Below the pieces are notes generated by a model. It made no database searches, was not told where the DNA came from, and saw nothing but the letters and a program-made list of their open reading frames with translations. This document shows positions 1 to 7,411 of a DNA stretch of 15,344 nucleotides, in pieces (positions within the stretch are counted from its first letter, which is position 1; each line of letters opens with the position of its first letter). This stretch comes from an uncultured Erysipelotrichaceae bacterium (GTDB lineage: Bacteria > Bacillota_I > Bacilli_A > RF39 > UBA660). The stretch is taken from NCBI GenBank assembly GCA_902795845.1, contig CADBMU010000106.1, positions 1 to 15,344 on the forward strand, written 5' to 3'. The translations under genes and the position numbers were made by a program.

Positions 1-1151
1 TAAAAATATTCAAAAAATGTTTCTTTTTTCTTAGTGCTTATTTTTTCTTTTTTTATTGGTTCTTTTTTTACATTTATTATTATAGCAGGTTCTTTTATGA
101 CAGGATTTTTTTCATCTAATAATTCATAATATTCTTTAGCCTGATTAACTAAGTGATTCATTTTATTTAAAATTGAATTTAAATATTTATTGTATAAATA
201 GCTATTTATTTCTAACAATTTACATATATTAGCAGCACTCATTTTTTGTACATTAAAGCCATAAGTATAACAAAATACTTTCTTTTCAATTTCATCTTCA
301 TCAAAATCAATAGCAATTTTTAACACATTATCATTGACACTATATTTTTTCTTTATATCAGAAATATTTCTTATTTCAAAATTAGAATTTTTATTTTTTT
401 TCATATCAGTAATCGCATTTATTAAAGCTACGTCTTTCAATTTTTTTAATATTTTTCTAACCTCATTATAAGTTTTACCATTATTAATCATGTATTCAGC
501 TAATTCTATTTTTTGTTCAATTCTAGATAATATGTTTTCTAATCTTACTTTTTCGTTATAAGTTAACATTTCAGAATTTATTCCATCAAATTTTTTTCCA
601 TATTTTTTCATTAAAATAGAAATAGATGATGGTTCATTATCAATTGAAATTTCTAAAATCATTTTAATTATTTCATTGTCATATTTAGAAAATAAATCAT
701 AAATAGACTTAATTGAAAGATCATATTTCATATTCAAACCTCCCTTTAAAGGCAATTGATTTTTATAAACTAAAATAATATTATGTACTAGTTCTTTATA
801 AAACAACTGTCCTTCTATATAATTATCAATTGTAAATTTAAATGCTTTATCGTAATATTCTTTTTGCTTAAGATTTGAAAAGTCTTTCAATTTATCCTTG
901 TTTTTTCTTAAATAAAATGCATTATACTTTTCATGATATAAAGATAAATTATCATAAATTTCTTTATCTCCGTTTCTAGCTTTTTCTATAAGTTTTAATA
1001 TAAATTCATATTCTAATTGATTATTAAAGTTCTCTCTTTTTGCATTTTTAGCTTTCTCATAAGCTTCTTCAAACATTTTGATAATTTCTTCATTAAAATT
1101 TAAATATTCAAATTTATTTTTATAATCATTAATATAATCTTCTTTATCCAT
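1..1151 (-). CDS. Unrecognised protein with HTH-like segments, cut by the left window edge
   Basis: An open frame starts at ATG 1151 and runs without a stop off the left edge (at least 383 codons), so the C-terminus is missing. A GGAGA ribosome site stands 7 nt upstream of the start. The protein is rich in Lys, Glu, Asn and Tyr, with no signal peptide and no membrane segment, so it is probably cytoplasmic. I do not recognise the family. Two stretches look helix-turn-helix-like: one near residues 214-232 (AEYMINNGKTYNEVRKILK) and one near residues 288-330, where YGF..........ICKLLEIN resembles the layout of sigma region 4. The end of the visible part (about residues 350-380) is very Lys-rich. 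A second strong start lies in the same frame at ATG 731 behind AGGGAGG, so a shorter protein may also, or instead, be made. It follows the dgt-like gene after 75 bp containing its own promoter. Confidence 0.8.
   Translation of the reverse strand, partial: MDKEDYINDYKNKFEYLNFNEEIIKMFEEAYEKAKNAKRENFNNQLEYEFILKLIEKARNGDKEIYDNLSLYHEKYNAFYLRKNKDKLKDFSNLKQKEYYDKAFKFTIDNYIEGQLFYKELVHNIILVYKNQLPLKGGLNMKYDLSIKSIYDLFSKYDNEIIKMILEISIDNEPSSISILMKKYGKKFDGINSEMLTYNEKVRLENILSRIEQKIELAEYMINNGKTYNEVRKILKKLKDVALINAITDMKKNKNSNFEIRNISDIKKKYSVNDNVLKIAIDFDEDEIEKKVFCYTYGFNVQKMSAANICKLLEINSYLYNKYLNSILNKMNHLVNQAKEYYELLDEKNPVIKEPAIIINVKKEPIKKEKISTKKKETFFEYF
731..745 (-). promoter_or_regulatory. Strong in-frame internal ribosome binding site and ATG
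   Basis: Reading the minus strand, AGGGAGG (739-745) stands 7 nt before ATG 731. This is a near-perfect Shine-Dalgarno arrangement, stronger than that of the upstream start at 1151. The ATG is exactly 140 codons downstream of 1151 in the same frame, and no stop lies between. Either this is the true start of a second product or it is a coincidence inside Gly-Gly codons. Confidence 0.5.
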
Positions 1152-1187
1152 TATTTTTCTCCATCAATAAGTAAATTAATACTTTCT

Positions 1188-1216
1188 ATAATATCAAATA
1201 GAAATATTGAAATCAA
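1188..1216 (-). promoter_or_regulatory. Promoter of the left-edge gene
   Basis: On the minus strand, TTGATT (1211-1216), a 17 bp spacer and TATTAT (1188-1193) preceded by TGA form a sigma-A-like promoter with an extended -10. It lies between the dgt stop and ATG 1151, so the left-edge gene can be transcribed separately from the operon upstream. Confidence 0.6.
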
Positions 1217-1226
1217 TTTAAAATTT

Positions 1227-2333
1227 TTACTCTAATGTATCTTTATAGCAATTAATAAAATAATCATCTGTCATACCAGCTATAAAATCTATTACTTTTC
1301 TGGCATCTGAAGTATTTTTTAAGTATTCTTCATTCATATCTTTTAAGAAAACTTTATTAATTGGTGAATTTTCATTATTTGTTTTTACATCATTAAAATA
1401 GTTATCAAATAACGTGTTAAACATAAGTTCAAATTGTTCTATTTCTTCTTTAGTGTTTGCTTTTGCATATATATTTTTATAATTAAATTCTTTTAATTTT
1501 ATAAGTGCATTAAATATTTCTTCACTCATTTTTATGTATGGCTTATCTATACTATTTTTAATAATATCATTTACAATAGTATTTATAATTTCTTTATTAG
1601 TTGTACCAAGTGTATTCTTAATATCTTCTGGTATATCATTTTCATTAATTATTCCAAGTATAATTGCATCTTCTATATCTTTACCAATATACCCTATTAC
1701 ATCACTAATTCTTACAACACAACCTTCTAAAGTCATTGGTCTTAATTCTTTTACTTTATTTTTATTAGTATAAGATTCTTTATATTCTTTAATAAAATCT
1801 TCTTTAGTTTTCTTTACAGGTTCATATTTTCCTAAAACAAATTCTCCATTATGACACATAATTGCATCTAATACTTGAAGGGTAATATTTTTACCTTCAC
1901 CATTATTTTCAAGTGTCATAAGTATTCTAACACTTTCAATATTATGATTAAAATAACCTTCATTATGTTTTAATGAAATATCATTAAGTATTCTTTCACC
2001 AGTATGTCCAAAAGGTACATGTCCTAAATCATGTCCAAGTGCTGCAGCTTCAATTAAATCTGTATTAAGTCCTAAGGCTCTTCCAATTGTTCTTGCTATT
2101 TTACTAACAAATTGAACATGAATTATTCTTTTGCTAATATGGTCATTATTAACAAAAGAAAAAACTTGAGTTTTATCAATATATCTTGTATAAGAAGTTG
2201 AGTATAAGACTCTATCAATATCTCTAAAGAAAGCTGGTCTTATATCATCATCATTTTCTCTTTTAAATCTTATTGCCATACTATCACTTGTTGCATATTT
2301 ACTTAAACATTTTAATTCCATATTTTCCTTCAT
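1227..2333 (-). CDS. dgt: dGTPase-like deoxynucleotide triphosphohydrolase (HD domain)
   Basis: This 368-residue HD-superfamily protein resembles the Dgt family, which hydrolyses dNTPs to deoxynucleoside and triphosphate and so controls dNTP pools in the cytoplasm. The metal-site pattern is intact: His72 in the RIIHVQF segment, the pair His101-Asp102 in GHDLGH, His105 and His110 nearby, and a later Asp near 209 in RISDVIGY. The segment FFRDIDRVLYS (35-45) matches the FRRDRDRILHS-like N-terminal motif of the family. Its AGGAGG ribosome site overlaps the end of the ABC permease gene 9 bp upstream, so it is the last gene of the cyclophilin-ABC operon. Bacterial homologues vary in length and substrate range, so specificity for dGTP is not shown. 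Confidence 0.88.
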   Translation of the reverse strand: MKENMELKCLSKYATSDSMAIRFKRENDDDIRPAFFRDIDRVLYSTSYTRYIDKTQVFSFVNNDHISKRIIHVQFVSKIARTIGRALGLNTDLIEAAALGHDLGHVPFGHTGERILNDISLKHNEGYFNHNIESVRILMTLENNGEGKNITLQVLDAIMCHNGEFVLGKYEPVKKTKEDFIKEYKESYTNKNKVKELRPMTLEGCVVRISDVIGYIGKDIEDAIILGIINENDIPEDIKNTLGTTNKEIINTIVNDIIKNSIDKPYIKMSEEIFNALIKLKEFNYKNIYAKANTKEEIEQFELMFNTLFDNYFNDVKTNNENSPINKVFLKDMNEEYLKNTSDARKVIDFIAGMTDDYFINCYKDTLE

Positions 2334-2342
2334 ATAAACCTC

Positions 2343-3665
2343 CTACTTTTCTTTTAAGGATTTTAGTATTTTTTTCCATAGATTACTAGATGAATAATTA
2401 AGTATACCTACTTTATATATTTTTAAGCCATAAATATATAATATCGCTACTGTTATCATACATATAATTAAAGATATGATTAATTCAATTATTGTTGTTT
2501 GTCCTAGTAAATAAATTACTGGTGCAACAAGTGCTGATAACAGTGGTATAAATGATACAATTTTAATAAATATTGAACCATCAAAGGTTGATGCCATAAT
2601 AGCTATAAAATACCCCATCATCATTATAATCATTATTGGTGATTGCAATTGTTGATAATCTTCAATGTTTGTTGTCATTGATGCAAGAACACCAGCTATA
2701 ATGGCATATGCTAAAATATTAACAATAAATAGTAGAATTATAAATGGTAAACCTTTTATTAACAAATCTATAATTCCACTATCTTTTAATAAATTAATAA
2801 TATCTTTTAAATATTTACTAACATTACTACTTACTATACCACTACCAAATAATCCACCTATTAAATTTCTTACTAGCATTGCTAAAATTGTATATGAAAA
2901 TAGTAAAGCTCCTTGAATAATTACAAATAAACTAGAAGCTGAAATCTTAGCTATAAAGTGATATTTTGGTGGAACATTAGAAATTATTATTTCCATACTC
3001 TTAGTAGATTTTTCTTCGTTAATTTCTGCACCTAGCATTTGAACCAATAATGTAATAAAAATAAAGAAAGGAACAATAAATAAAATAATCAATCCTGAAG
3101 ATATAATATCTTTAGCTTTAGCATTATCTTTTAAATCAGGATTAGTTGTTTTTTTAGTTATTTCTATATTACTTTTTAAAGCTATTATTTCATTTTCTGT
3201 TAAACCAAGTTTCCCAATAACAAAAGCTTCTTTCGTTTGGTTTAAAACATTAGATAATAACTGATAAGATATAGTATCTAAAGCATCATAAGTTGTAATT
3301 GTACTAGAAATATAATTTGTATCTGATGAATTAATTTCTACAATTATATTATCAGTATCTTTTATATTCTTCTTTAATTCTTTTAAACTTTTATCAGTTT
3401 TTTCAACTTTATAATTTTTTAAATCCTCTACTGTTTTTGTTGTTTCATTAAACAAGGGTTCTAAATAATCATAAACACCAACATTATCTTTAACATAAAC
3501 AGTAGTATCTTTATTAAAATCTCCTCCAAAAACAGTTATTAAACGATCTATATTTGCCATCGCTACTATTAAAATACACAAAATAATATTTACAGCTTTA
3601 AACCACTTAGTTCCTATTTTTTTCTTAAGACTTTGTTTAATTAAAAATTTTAGTTTATTCTTCAT
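2343..3665 (-). CDS. ABC-2 type exporter permease (NatB/YhaP-like)
   Basis: This 440-residue membrane protein begins with a basic N-terminus and one membrane segment (about residues 25-40). A soluble region of about 140 residues, presumably extracytoplasmic, follows, then about six hydrophobic segments to the C-terminus. This is the layout of ABC-2 permeases of the NatB/YhaP group. I place the start at ATG 3665, behind GGAGG, rather than at the in-frame codon at 3698, which lies inside the ATPase gene and lacks a ribosome site. The chosen start overlaps the 3' end of the ATPase gene by 11 bp, and the ribosome site is formed by that gene's own Gly-Gly codons, so the two are translationally coupled. 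The substrate cannot be read from sequence; Na+, peptides or drugs are known for relatives. Confidence 0.85.
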   Translation of the reverse strand: MKNKLKFLIKQSLKKKIGTKWFKAVNIILCILIVAMANIDRLITVFGGDFNKDTTVYVKDNVGVYDYLEPLFNETTKTVEDLKNYKVEKTDKSLKELKKNIKDTDNIIVEINSSDTNYISSTITTYDALDTISYQLLSNVLNQTKEAFVIGKLGLTENEIIALKSNIEITKKTTNPDLKDNAKAKDIISSGLIILFIVPFFIFITLLVQMLGAEINEEKSTKSMEIIISNVPPKYHFIAKISASSLFVIIQGALLFSYTILAMLVRNLIGGLFGSGIVSSNVSKYLKDIINLLKDSGIIDLLIKGLPFIILLFIVNILAYAIIAGVLASMTTNIEDYQQLQSPIMIIMMMGYFIAIMASTFDGSIFIKIVSFIPLLSALVAPVIYLLGQTTIIELIISLIICMITVAILYIYGLKIYKVGILNYSSSNLWKKILKSLKEK

Positions 3666-4554
3666 ATAAACCTCCAACTGTTTCAACAAATATTTCATTT
3701 AGTGAAGCATCTTCTACAGAGAATTTTAAAACATTATCACATTCTTTTACATAATCAAAAACAGTTTTTATATATTTATCACTCTTTATTTTAACAATAA
3801 ATTCATTACTTACTTTATTTACTTCTTCAACACCTTTTAAACTTCTTAAAATATTTTCATCAACAGAGGCATCTATAATTATATTTTTCTTTTGATAATT
3901 CTTTTTTATATCTTTTAAAGAACCACTTAAAACGCTTTTTCCTTTTACTAAAATTACAAGTTTTTCACAAAATAATTCAACATGTTCCATTCTATGAGAA
4001 GAGAAAATAATGCTAGTACCTTTGTCTCTAAATTCTCTAATAACTTTCATAAAATCTTCAACATTTAAAGGATCTAATCCTGAAAAAGGTTCGTCTAATA
4101 TAAGTAATTTTGGATCGTTTATTATTGCACAAATAAATTGAATTTTTTGTTGATTTCCTTTACTCAATTCTTTTATTTTACGATTTTTATATTCACTTAT
4201 TTTAAATTTTTCTAGGTAATAATCTAATTTTTTTAAAATATCTTTTTCTTTCATTCCTTTTAAAGTTCCATAATAGATTGCTTGTTCTTTTACCGTTAAT
4301 TTAAGCATTAAACTTCTTTCTTCAGTTAAAAATCCAATTTGATCAGTAATACTATAATCTATTTTTTTACCATCTAAAGTTATATTTCCTTTATTTTTAT
4401 CAATTAATCCTAAAATCATTCTAAATGTTGTTGTTTTTCCCGCACCATTAACTCCTAAAAGGCCAAATATTTCTCCATCATTAACTTCAAAAGACAAATT
4501 ATCTACTGCTAAATTATCATCATAATATTTTGTAACATTTTCTACTTTTAACAT
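3655..4554 (-). CDS. ABC transporter ATP-binding protein (NatA/YhaQ-like)
   Basis: This 299-residue nucleotide-binding subunit powers the adjacent permease. It has Walker A GVNGAGKT (34-41), the signature LSKGN (130-134), Walker B LLILDEP (150-156), a D-loop GLD and the switch His187 (SSHRMEH). The LSKGN-type signature and the extra C-terminal domain of about 85 residues (DUF4162-like, ending in SLNEIFVETVG) are typical of the NatA/YhaQ/DrrA export group; B. subtilis YhaQ has nearly the same length. GGAGA stands 6 nt before the start and lies within the last codons of the cyclophilin gene; only 2 bp separate the two genes. Confidence 0.92.
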   Translation of the reverse strand: MLKVENVTKYYDDNLAVDNLSFEVNDGEIFGLLGVNGAGKTTTFRMILGLIDKNKGNITLDGKKIDYSITDQIGFLTEERSLMLKLTVKEQAIYYGTLKGMKEKDILKKLDYYLEKFKISEYKNRKIKELSKGNQQKIQFICAIINDPKLLILDEPFSGLDPLNVEDFMKVIREFRDKGTSIIFSSHRMEHVELFCEKLVILVKGKSVLSGSLKDIKKNYQKKNIIIDASVDENILRSLKGVEEVNKVSNEFIVKIKSDKYIKTVFDYVKECDNVLKFSVEDASLNEIFVETVGGLYEE

Positions 4555-4556
4555 AA

Positions 4557-5159
4557 TTATTCTCCAATTTTTATAAATCTTATTGATTTTATTTTTTGTG
4601 TACTAGTTGGCTTGTCATTTGAATCAACATTTACATTAGCTATTTTATCTACAACATCCATACCTGCTATCACTTTACCAAAAGTAGCATAATCACCATC
4701 TAAATAAGTTGAATCTTTTTGAACTATAAAGAATTGACTAGAAGCTGAATCCATACTTATGGAATTTCTTGCCATTGAAATGACTCCTCTAGTATGAGAT
4801 AAATCATTATTAACTCCATTATTTTTAAATTCGCCTTTAATAGTTTTACTAGAACCACCTAGTCCTGTACCTTCAGGATCTCCACCTTGAATCATAAAAT
4901 CTTTAATTACTCTGTGAAAAATCAAACCATCATAAAATTTTTCATTTACTAAATTTTGAAAATTTTCAACAGTAATTGGGGCAACATTAGGATATAATTC
5001 AACTAAAATTATTCCTTTTGTAGTTTCTAATTTAACATAATTTGTAATTTCATTAGTTTCTTCATAACTTATTTTTTCAATTGTACCTTTTGATGTGTCT
5101 TTAGAACACCCACATATTAATAGACATACTACTAAAATAACGCTAAATATTTTTTTCAT
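4557..5159 (-). CDS. Cyclophilin-type peptidyl-prolyl isomerase lipoprotein
   Basis: This 200-residue protein starts with a lipoprotein signal peptide (MKK, hydrophobic stretch, then ICGC with the lipidated Cys18), so it is probably anchored on the outer face of the cytoplasmic membrane. The rest is one cyclophilin domain: FHRVIKDFMIQGGDPEGTG carries the catalytic Arg and the Gln of the active site, GVISMAR and SSQFFI form the substrate pocket, and LDGDYATFGKV follows. The expected role is isomerising Xaa-Pro bonds in exported or surface proteins. It is the first gene of an operon with the ABC exporter, which suggests that secreted or envelope cargo links them. AGAGGAAA precedes the ATG. Confidence 0.92.
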   Translation of the reverse strand: MKKIFSVILVVCLLICGCSKDTSKGTIEKISYEETNEITNYVKLETTKGIILVELYPNVAPITVENFQNLVNEKFYDGLIFHRVIKDFMIQGGDPEGTGLGGSSKTIKGEFKNNGVNNDLSHTRGVISMARNSISMDSASSQFFIVQKDSTYLDGDYATFGKVIAGMDVVDKIANVNVDSNDKPTSTQKIKSIRFIKIGE

Positions 5160-5182
5160 TTTTTTCCTCTTTCTATAATTCC

Positions 5183-5211
5183 ATTATAATGCATAAATTT
5201 ATTTTTTTAAA
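5183..5211 (-). promoter_or_regulatory. Promoter of the cyclophilin-ABC-dgt operon
   Basis: On the minus strand, a perfect -10 TATAAT (5183-5188) has a 17 bp spacer and a weak -35 TTTAAA (5206-5211). It sits 24 bp before the cyclophilin ATG in the gap after dinB. Confidence 0.6.
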
Positions 5212-5242
5212 GAAATTAAAAATGTTTATAATCTTTTTTCTT

Positions 5243-6439
5243 TTATTCTTTCTTATTTTTTAATTTTACACTTCCAGCTTTAAAAAGAATATTAGTTCCA
5301 TATTTTTCTTTTAATTTATCTATCGTTTTATCTAATTTACTATCATCGTTTAAAGAATTATTAAATAGTGAAATTTGTCTTATATTACAAACTGATAAAT
5401 CATCAAGTCTTAATCCAATTAACCTAATTTCATCATCATTTTGCATTTCTTTTAATATTATTTTTGCTACCTCAAATATTTCATCAGTAGTATTAGTTGG
5501 ATAATCAAGCTTTTTTTGATGTGTTCTTCTTTTAAAAGTATTATCTTTTAATATAACTGCAATAACACTGGCACTTTTATTTAATTTCCTAAGCCTTAAA
5601 CTAACTTTATCACATAGGGCCAGTAGAAATGGCTCTAATTCTTTATAATTAGAATAATCTTTTTCTAAGGTTATCTCATTACTTATTCCTTTTGCTTCAT
5701 AAGAACTCGAATCTACTGAACTATTATCAATTCCATTGGCTATATCTACTAAAAATTTAGCTTGATTTTTAAACATGGGATATAATCTAATTGGTTCAGT
5801 ATTAGCGAGTTTTCCAATTGTATTGATATTCATAATCTTTAATTTCTCAGCAGTTTTTTTACCGACCATAAAAAGTTCTCCTACATCAAGAGGCCACATT
5901 TTTTCTTTTATTTCATAATTATATAATGTATGTATTTTGTTAGGTTTTGTAAAATCACTCGCCATTTTTGCACAAAGTTTATTATTAGCTATTCCAATAT
6001 TTACAGTAAACTTTAATTTTTCATATATTTCCTTTTGAAGTTTTTTTGCAAATTCCAATTCATCACCATATATATTTTTTACCTTTGTATAGTCAAGATA
6101 GCATTCATCGATAGAGGCTATTTCTATATCCGGACTATAAGATTTTATTAAAGAAAATAATTTATTAGACATTTTTTGATAAAATGGATAATTCATAGGA
6201 TAAGTTTTTAAGCCTGGGCATTTTTTTCTAGCACTATAAAGTGTTTCGCCCGTAACAACTCCCTTTTTCTTGGCATACATAGATTTTGCTAAAACTATTC
6301 CATTTCTAGTTTTCTCGTCGCCACCGATTACAGCATAAGTAGTTCTAATATCAACTTTACTACCCTTTAAATTATAATAAACTGCACTCCAAGATAAGAA
6401 AGCATTATTAACATCAATATGCATGATTACTCTATCCAT
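5243..6439 (-). CDS. dinB: Y-family DNA polymerase IV (DinB)
   Basis: This 398-residue translesion polymerase extends primers past damaged bases at the cost of accuracy. The catalytic acids are present: Asp9 in HIDVNNAF and the SIDE motif (Asp111, Glu112). Palm, finger and thumb regions are followed by a little-finger domain. Near the C-terminus QISLF (about 357-361) fits the sliding-clamp-binding consensus QxxLF. The N-terminal HIDVNNAFLSW differs from E. coli HVDMDCFFAAV and belongs to a variant I recall from Firmicutes. GGTGA precedes the ATG. The gene has its own promoter overlapped by an SOS-box-like palindrome, and a terminator separates it from relQ upstream. Confidence 0.93.
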   Translation of the reverse strand: MDRVIMHIDVNNAFLSWSAVYYNLKGSKVDIRTTYAVIGGDEKTRNGIVLAKSMYAKKKGVVTGETLYSARKKCPGLKTYPMNYPFYQKMSNKLFSLIKSYSPDIEIASIDECYLDYTKVKNIYGDELEFAKKLQKEIYEKLKFTVNIGIANNKLCAKMASDFTKPNKIHTLYNYEIKEKMWPLDVGELFMVGKKTAEKLKIMNINTIGKLANTEPIRLYPMFKNQAKFLVDIANGIDNSSVDSSSYEAKGISNEITLEKDYSNYKELEPFLLALCDKVSLRLRKLNKSASVIAVILKDNTFKRRTHQKKLDYPTNTTDEIFEVAKIILKEMQNDDEIRLIGLRLDDLSVCNIRQISLFNNSLNDDSKLDKTIDKLKEKYGTNILFKAGSVKLKNKKE

Positions 6440-6457
6440 TTTTTAATCACCATATAT

Positions 6458-6486
6458 ATTTTACTATATCGAATATACGTTTGCAA
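6458..6486 (-). promoter_or_regulatory. dinB promoter
   Basis: On the minus strand, TTGCAA (6481-6486), a 17 bp spacer and TAAAAT (6458-6463) lie 18 bp before the dinB ATG. Confidence 0.65.
6470..6483. promoter_or_regulatory. LexA (SOS) box-like operator over the dinB promoter
   Basis: CGAATATACGTTTG matches the B. subtilis-type LexA consensus CGAAC-N4-GTTCG at 8 of 10 defined bases. It lies between the -10 and -35 of dinB and overlaps the -35, where a repressor would block RNA polymerase. DinB homologues are classic SOS genes, which supports the call; LexA itself is not in the window. Confidence 0.65.
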
Positions 6487-6494
6487 GATAATCC

Positions 6495-6521
6495 AAATAA
6501 AAATGGCCTTTAAGCCACTTT
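6495..6521 (-). terminator. Terminator after relQ
   Basis: On the minus strand, AAAGTGGC pairs with GCCATTTT (one G-U) around the 6-nt loop TTAAAG, followed by TTTTTATTT. It begins at the relQ stop codon and separates relQ from the dinB promoter. Confidence 0.65.
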
Positions 6522-7143
6522 ATTCGTCTATTTTTATATCATTAACAATCCCAACTAATTCAGCCATTTTTTTATCAAGTAATTTAACTATTTCAGAACT
6601 AGTTTTTAACTCATTAATAACTTTAGATGGTAATTCATTAGGATGAGGAAATTTATAAGAAATTTTATGGTCTAAACTAGCCCAAAAATCCATTGCAATA
6701 GTTCTTATTTGAATTTCAGCTTTAACATATTTGATACCTGTAGATAAATTTACAGGAACACTTACAATTAAATGAAAACTAGAATAACCACTATCTTTTG
6801 GATTATTAATATAGTCTTTCTTATCTAAAACTTTAATATTTTTAGAATTTTCAATTATTTTAACGATTTCAAATACATCAGGAATAAATGAACATACTAC
6901 TCTTACTCCAACTACATCATTTATGTAATTTACTACATTTTCATTAGTTTTAGCTAAATTTTTTCTTTCTAATTTATCTATTATACTATCATAACTTTTT
7001 ATTCTGCACTTTATATGTTCAACAGGATTATATTTATGATTAAATTCAAATTCATCACTTAAAATTTCTAGTTCTGTTTTTAATATTTTTAATGCTGATG
7101 AATAATCTACCATTAAACTAGATAAATTCAATTCGTCGTCCAC
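6520..7143 (-). CDS. relQ: Small alarmone synthetase (RelQ/YjbM-like GTP pyrophosphokinase)
   Basis: This 207-residue protein consists of a single RelA/SpoT synthetase domain with no hydrolase domain or regulatory tail, as in RelQ/SasB (B. subtilis YjbM, 211 residues). It should transfer pyrophosphate from ATP to GDP or GTP, making ppGpp or pppGpp in the cytoplasm. Visible motifs are RIKSYDSI (47-54), NDVVGVRVVC with Asp76, the segment DYINNPKDSGYSSFH (110-124) with His124, and EIQIRTIAMDFWASLDH with Glu143. Where YjbM has SGYRSYH, this protein has SGYSSFH, so an Arg is replaced by Ser. Translation starts at GTG 7143 behind AAGGAG with a 7-nt spacing. It is a single-gene unit with its own promoter and terminator. 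Confidence 0.9.
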   Translation of the reverse strand: MDDELNLSSLMVDYSSALKILKTELEILSDEFEFNHKYNPVEHIKCRIKSYDSIIDKLERKNLAKTNENVVNYINDVVGVRVVCSFIPDVFEIVKIIENSKNIKVLDKKDYINNPKDSGYSSFHLIVSVPVNLSTGIKYVKAEIQIRTIAMDFWASLDHKISYKFPHPNELPSKVINELKTSSEIVKLLDKKMAELVGIVNDIKIDE

Positions 7144-7176
7144 TTTATATCTCCTTTCATCTTATAAGTAAGATTA

Positions 7177-7204
7177 ATATTAACACAAATTTTGAAAAAA
7201 GCAA
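7177..7204 (-). promoter_or_regulatory. relQ promoter
   Basis: On the minus strand, TTGCTT (7199-7204), a 16 bp spacer and TAATAT (7177-7182) stand 33 bp before the relQ GTG. Part of a long inverted repeat (7187-7224) lies in the spacer. Confidence 0.5.
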
Positions 7205-7224
7205 GTATTATCAATTCAAAATTT
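7187..7224. repeat. 10-bp perfect inverted repeat between the DUF1292-like gene and relQ
   Basis: AAATTTTGAA (7187-7196) and TTCAAAATTT (7215-7224) are perfect inverted repeats with an 18 bp centre. One arm covers the stop region of the upstream gene, the other the relQ promoter spacer; the relQ -35 lies in the centre. It could be an operator, or a hairpin whose T-rich centre weakly terminates the upstream transcript. Confidence 0.45.
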
Positions 7225-7411
7225 CTTCAATGATCTTTTTATCATTTACAACTTTAAATTTATTATTTTCTATTTTTCCAACCATTATATTTAAAGGTTC
7301 ACTATCTGACATTAATAAATAATATTCATTTTTCTTTTTTAATATTATATATTTTCTATTATCATCTAATAAAATTATATCTTTTACATTATTATTTTCT
7401 TGTTCTTTCAT
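7211..7411 (-). CDS. Small DUF1292-like protein
   Basis: This 66-residue soluble protein begins at ATG 7411 behind GAGGA. An in-frame extension to 7462 is possible but lacks a ribosome site and lies inside the transglycosylase gene. The sequence pattern (DIILLDDN, KNEYYLLM, VGKIENNKF, then an acidic or amphipathic end KKIIEEIL) resembles the DUF1292/YrzB family of small Firmicute proteins of unknown function; I am only moderately sure of this. It overlaps the transglycosylase 3' end by 20 bp, so the two are co-translated. It ends in TGA, which supports standard code use. Confidence 0.65.
   Translation of the reverse strand: MKEQENNNVKDIILLDDNRKYIILKKKNEYYLLMSDSEPLNIMVGKIENNKFKVVNDKKIIEEILN

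Noticed and set aside
1534..1773. Open frame of 79 codons on the plus strand
   Set aside because: It is antisense to the dGTPase-like gene, has a hydrophobic composition typical of the reverse strand of Asn/Glu/Asp-rich coding DNA, and lacks a ribosome site. The other plus-strand frames (2665-2916, 6419-6646, 14237-14659, 14765-15019) are rejected for the same reasons.
3666..3698. Longer permease start at 3698
   Set aside because: No ribosome site; it would lengthen the overlap with the ATPase gene to 44 bp, while ATG 3665 has GGAGG at good spacing.
5200..5245. Terminator after dinB
   Set aside because: Only a 5-bp A/T-rich stem could be drawn and the T-run is poor, so dinB may read into the cyclophilin operon.
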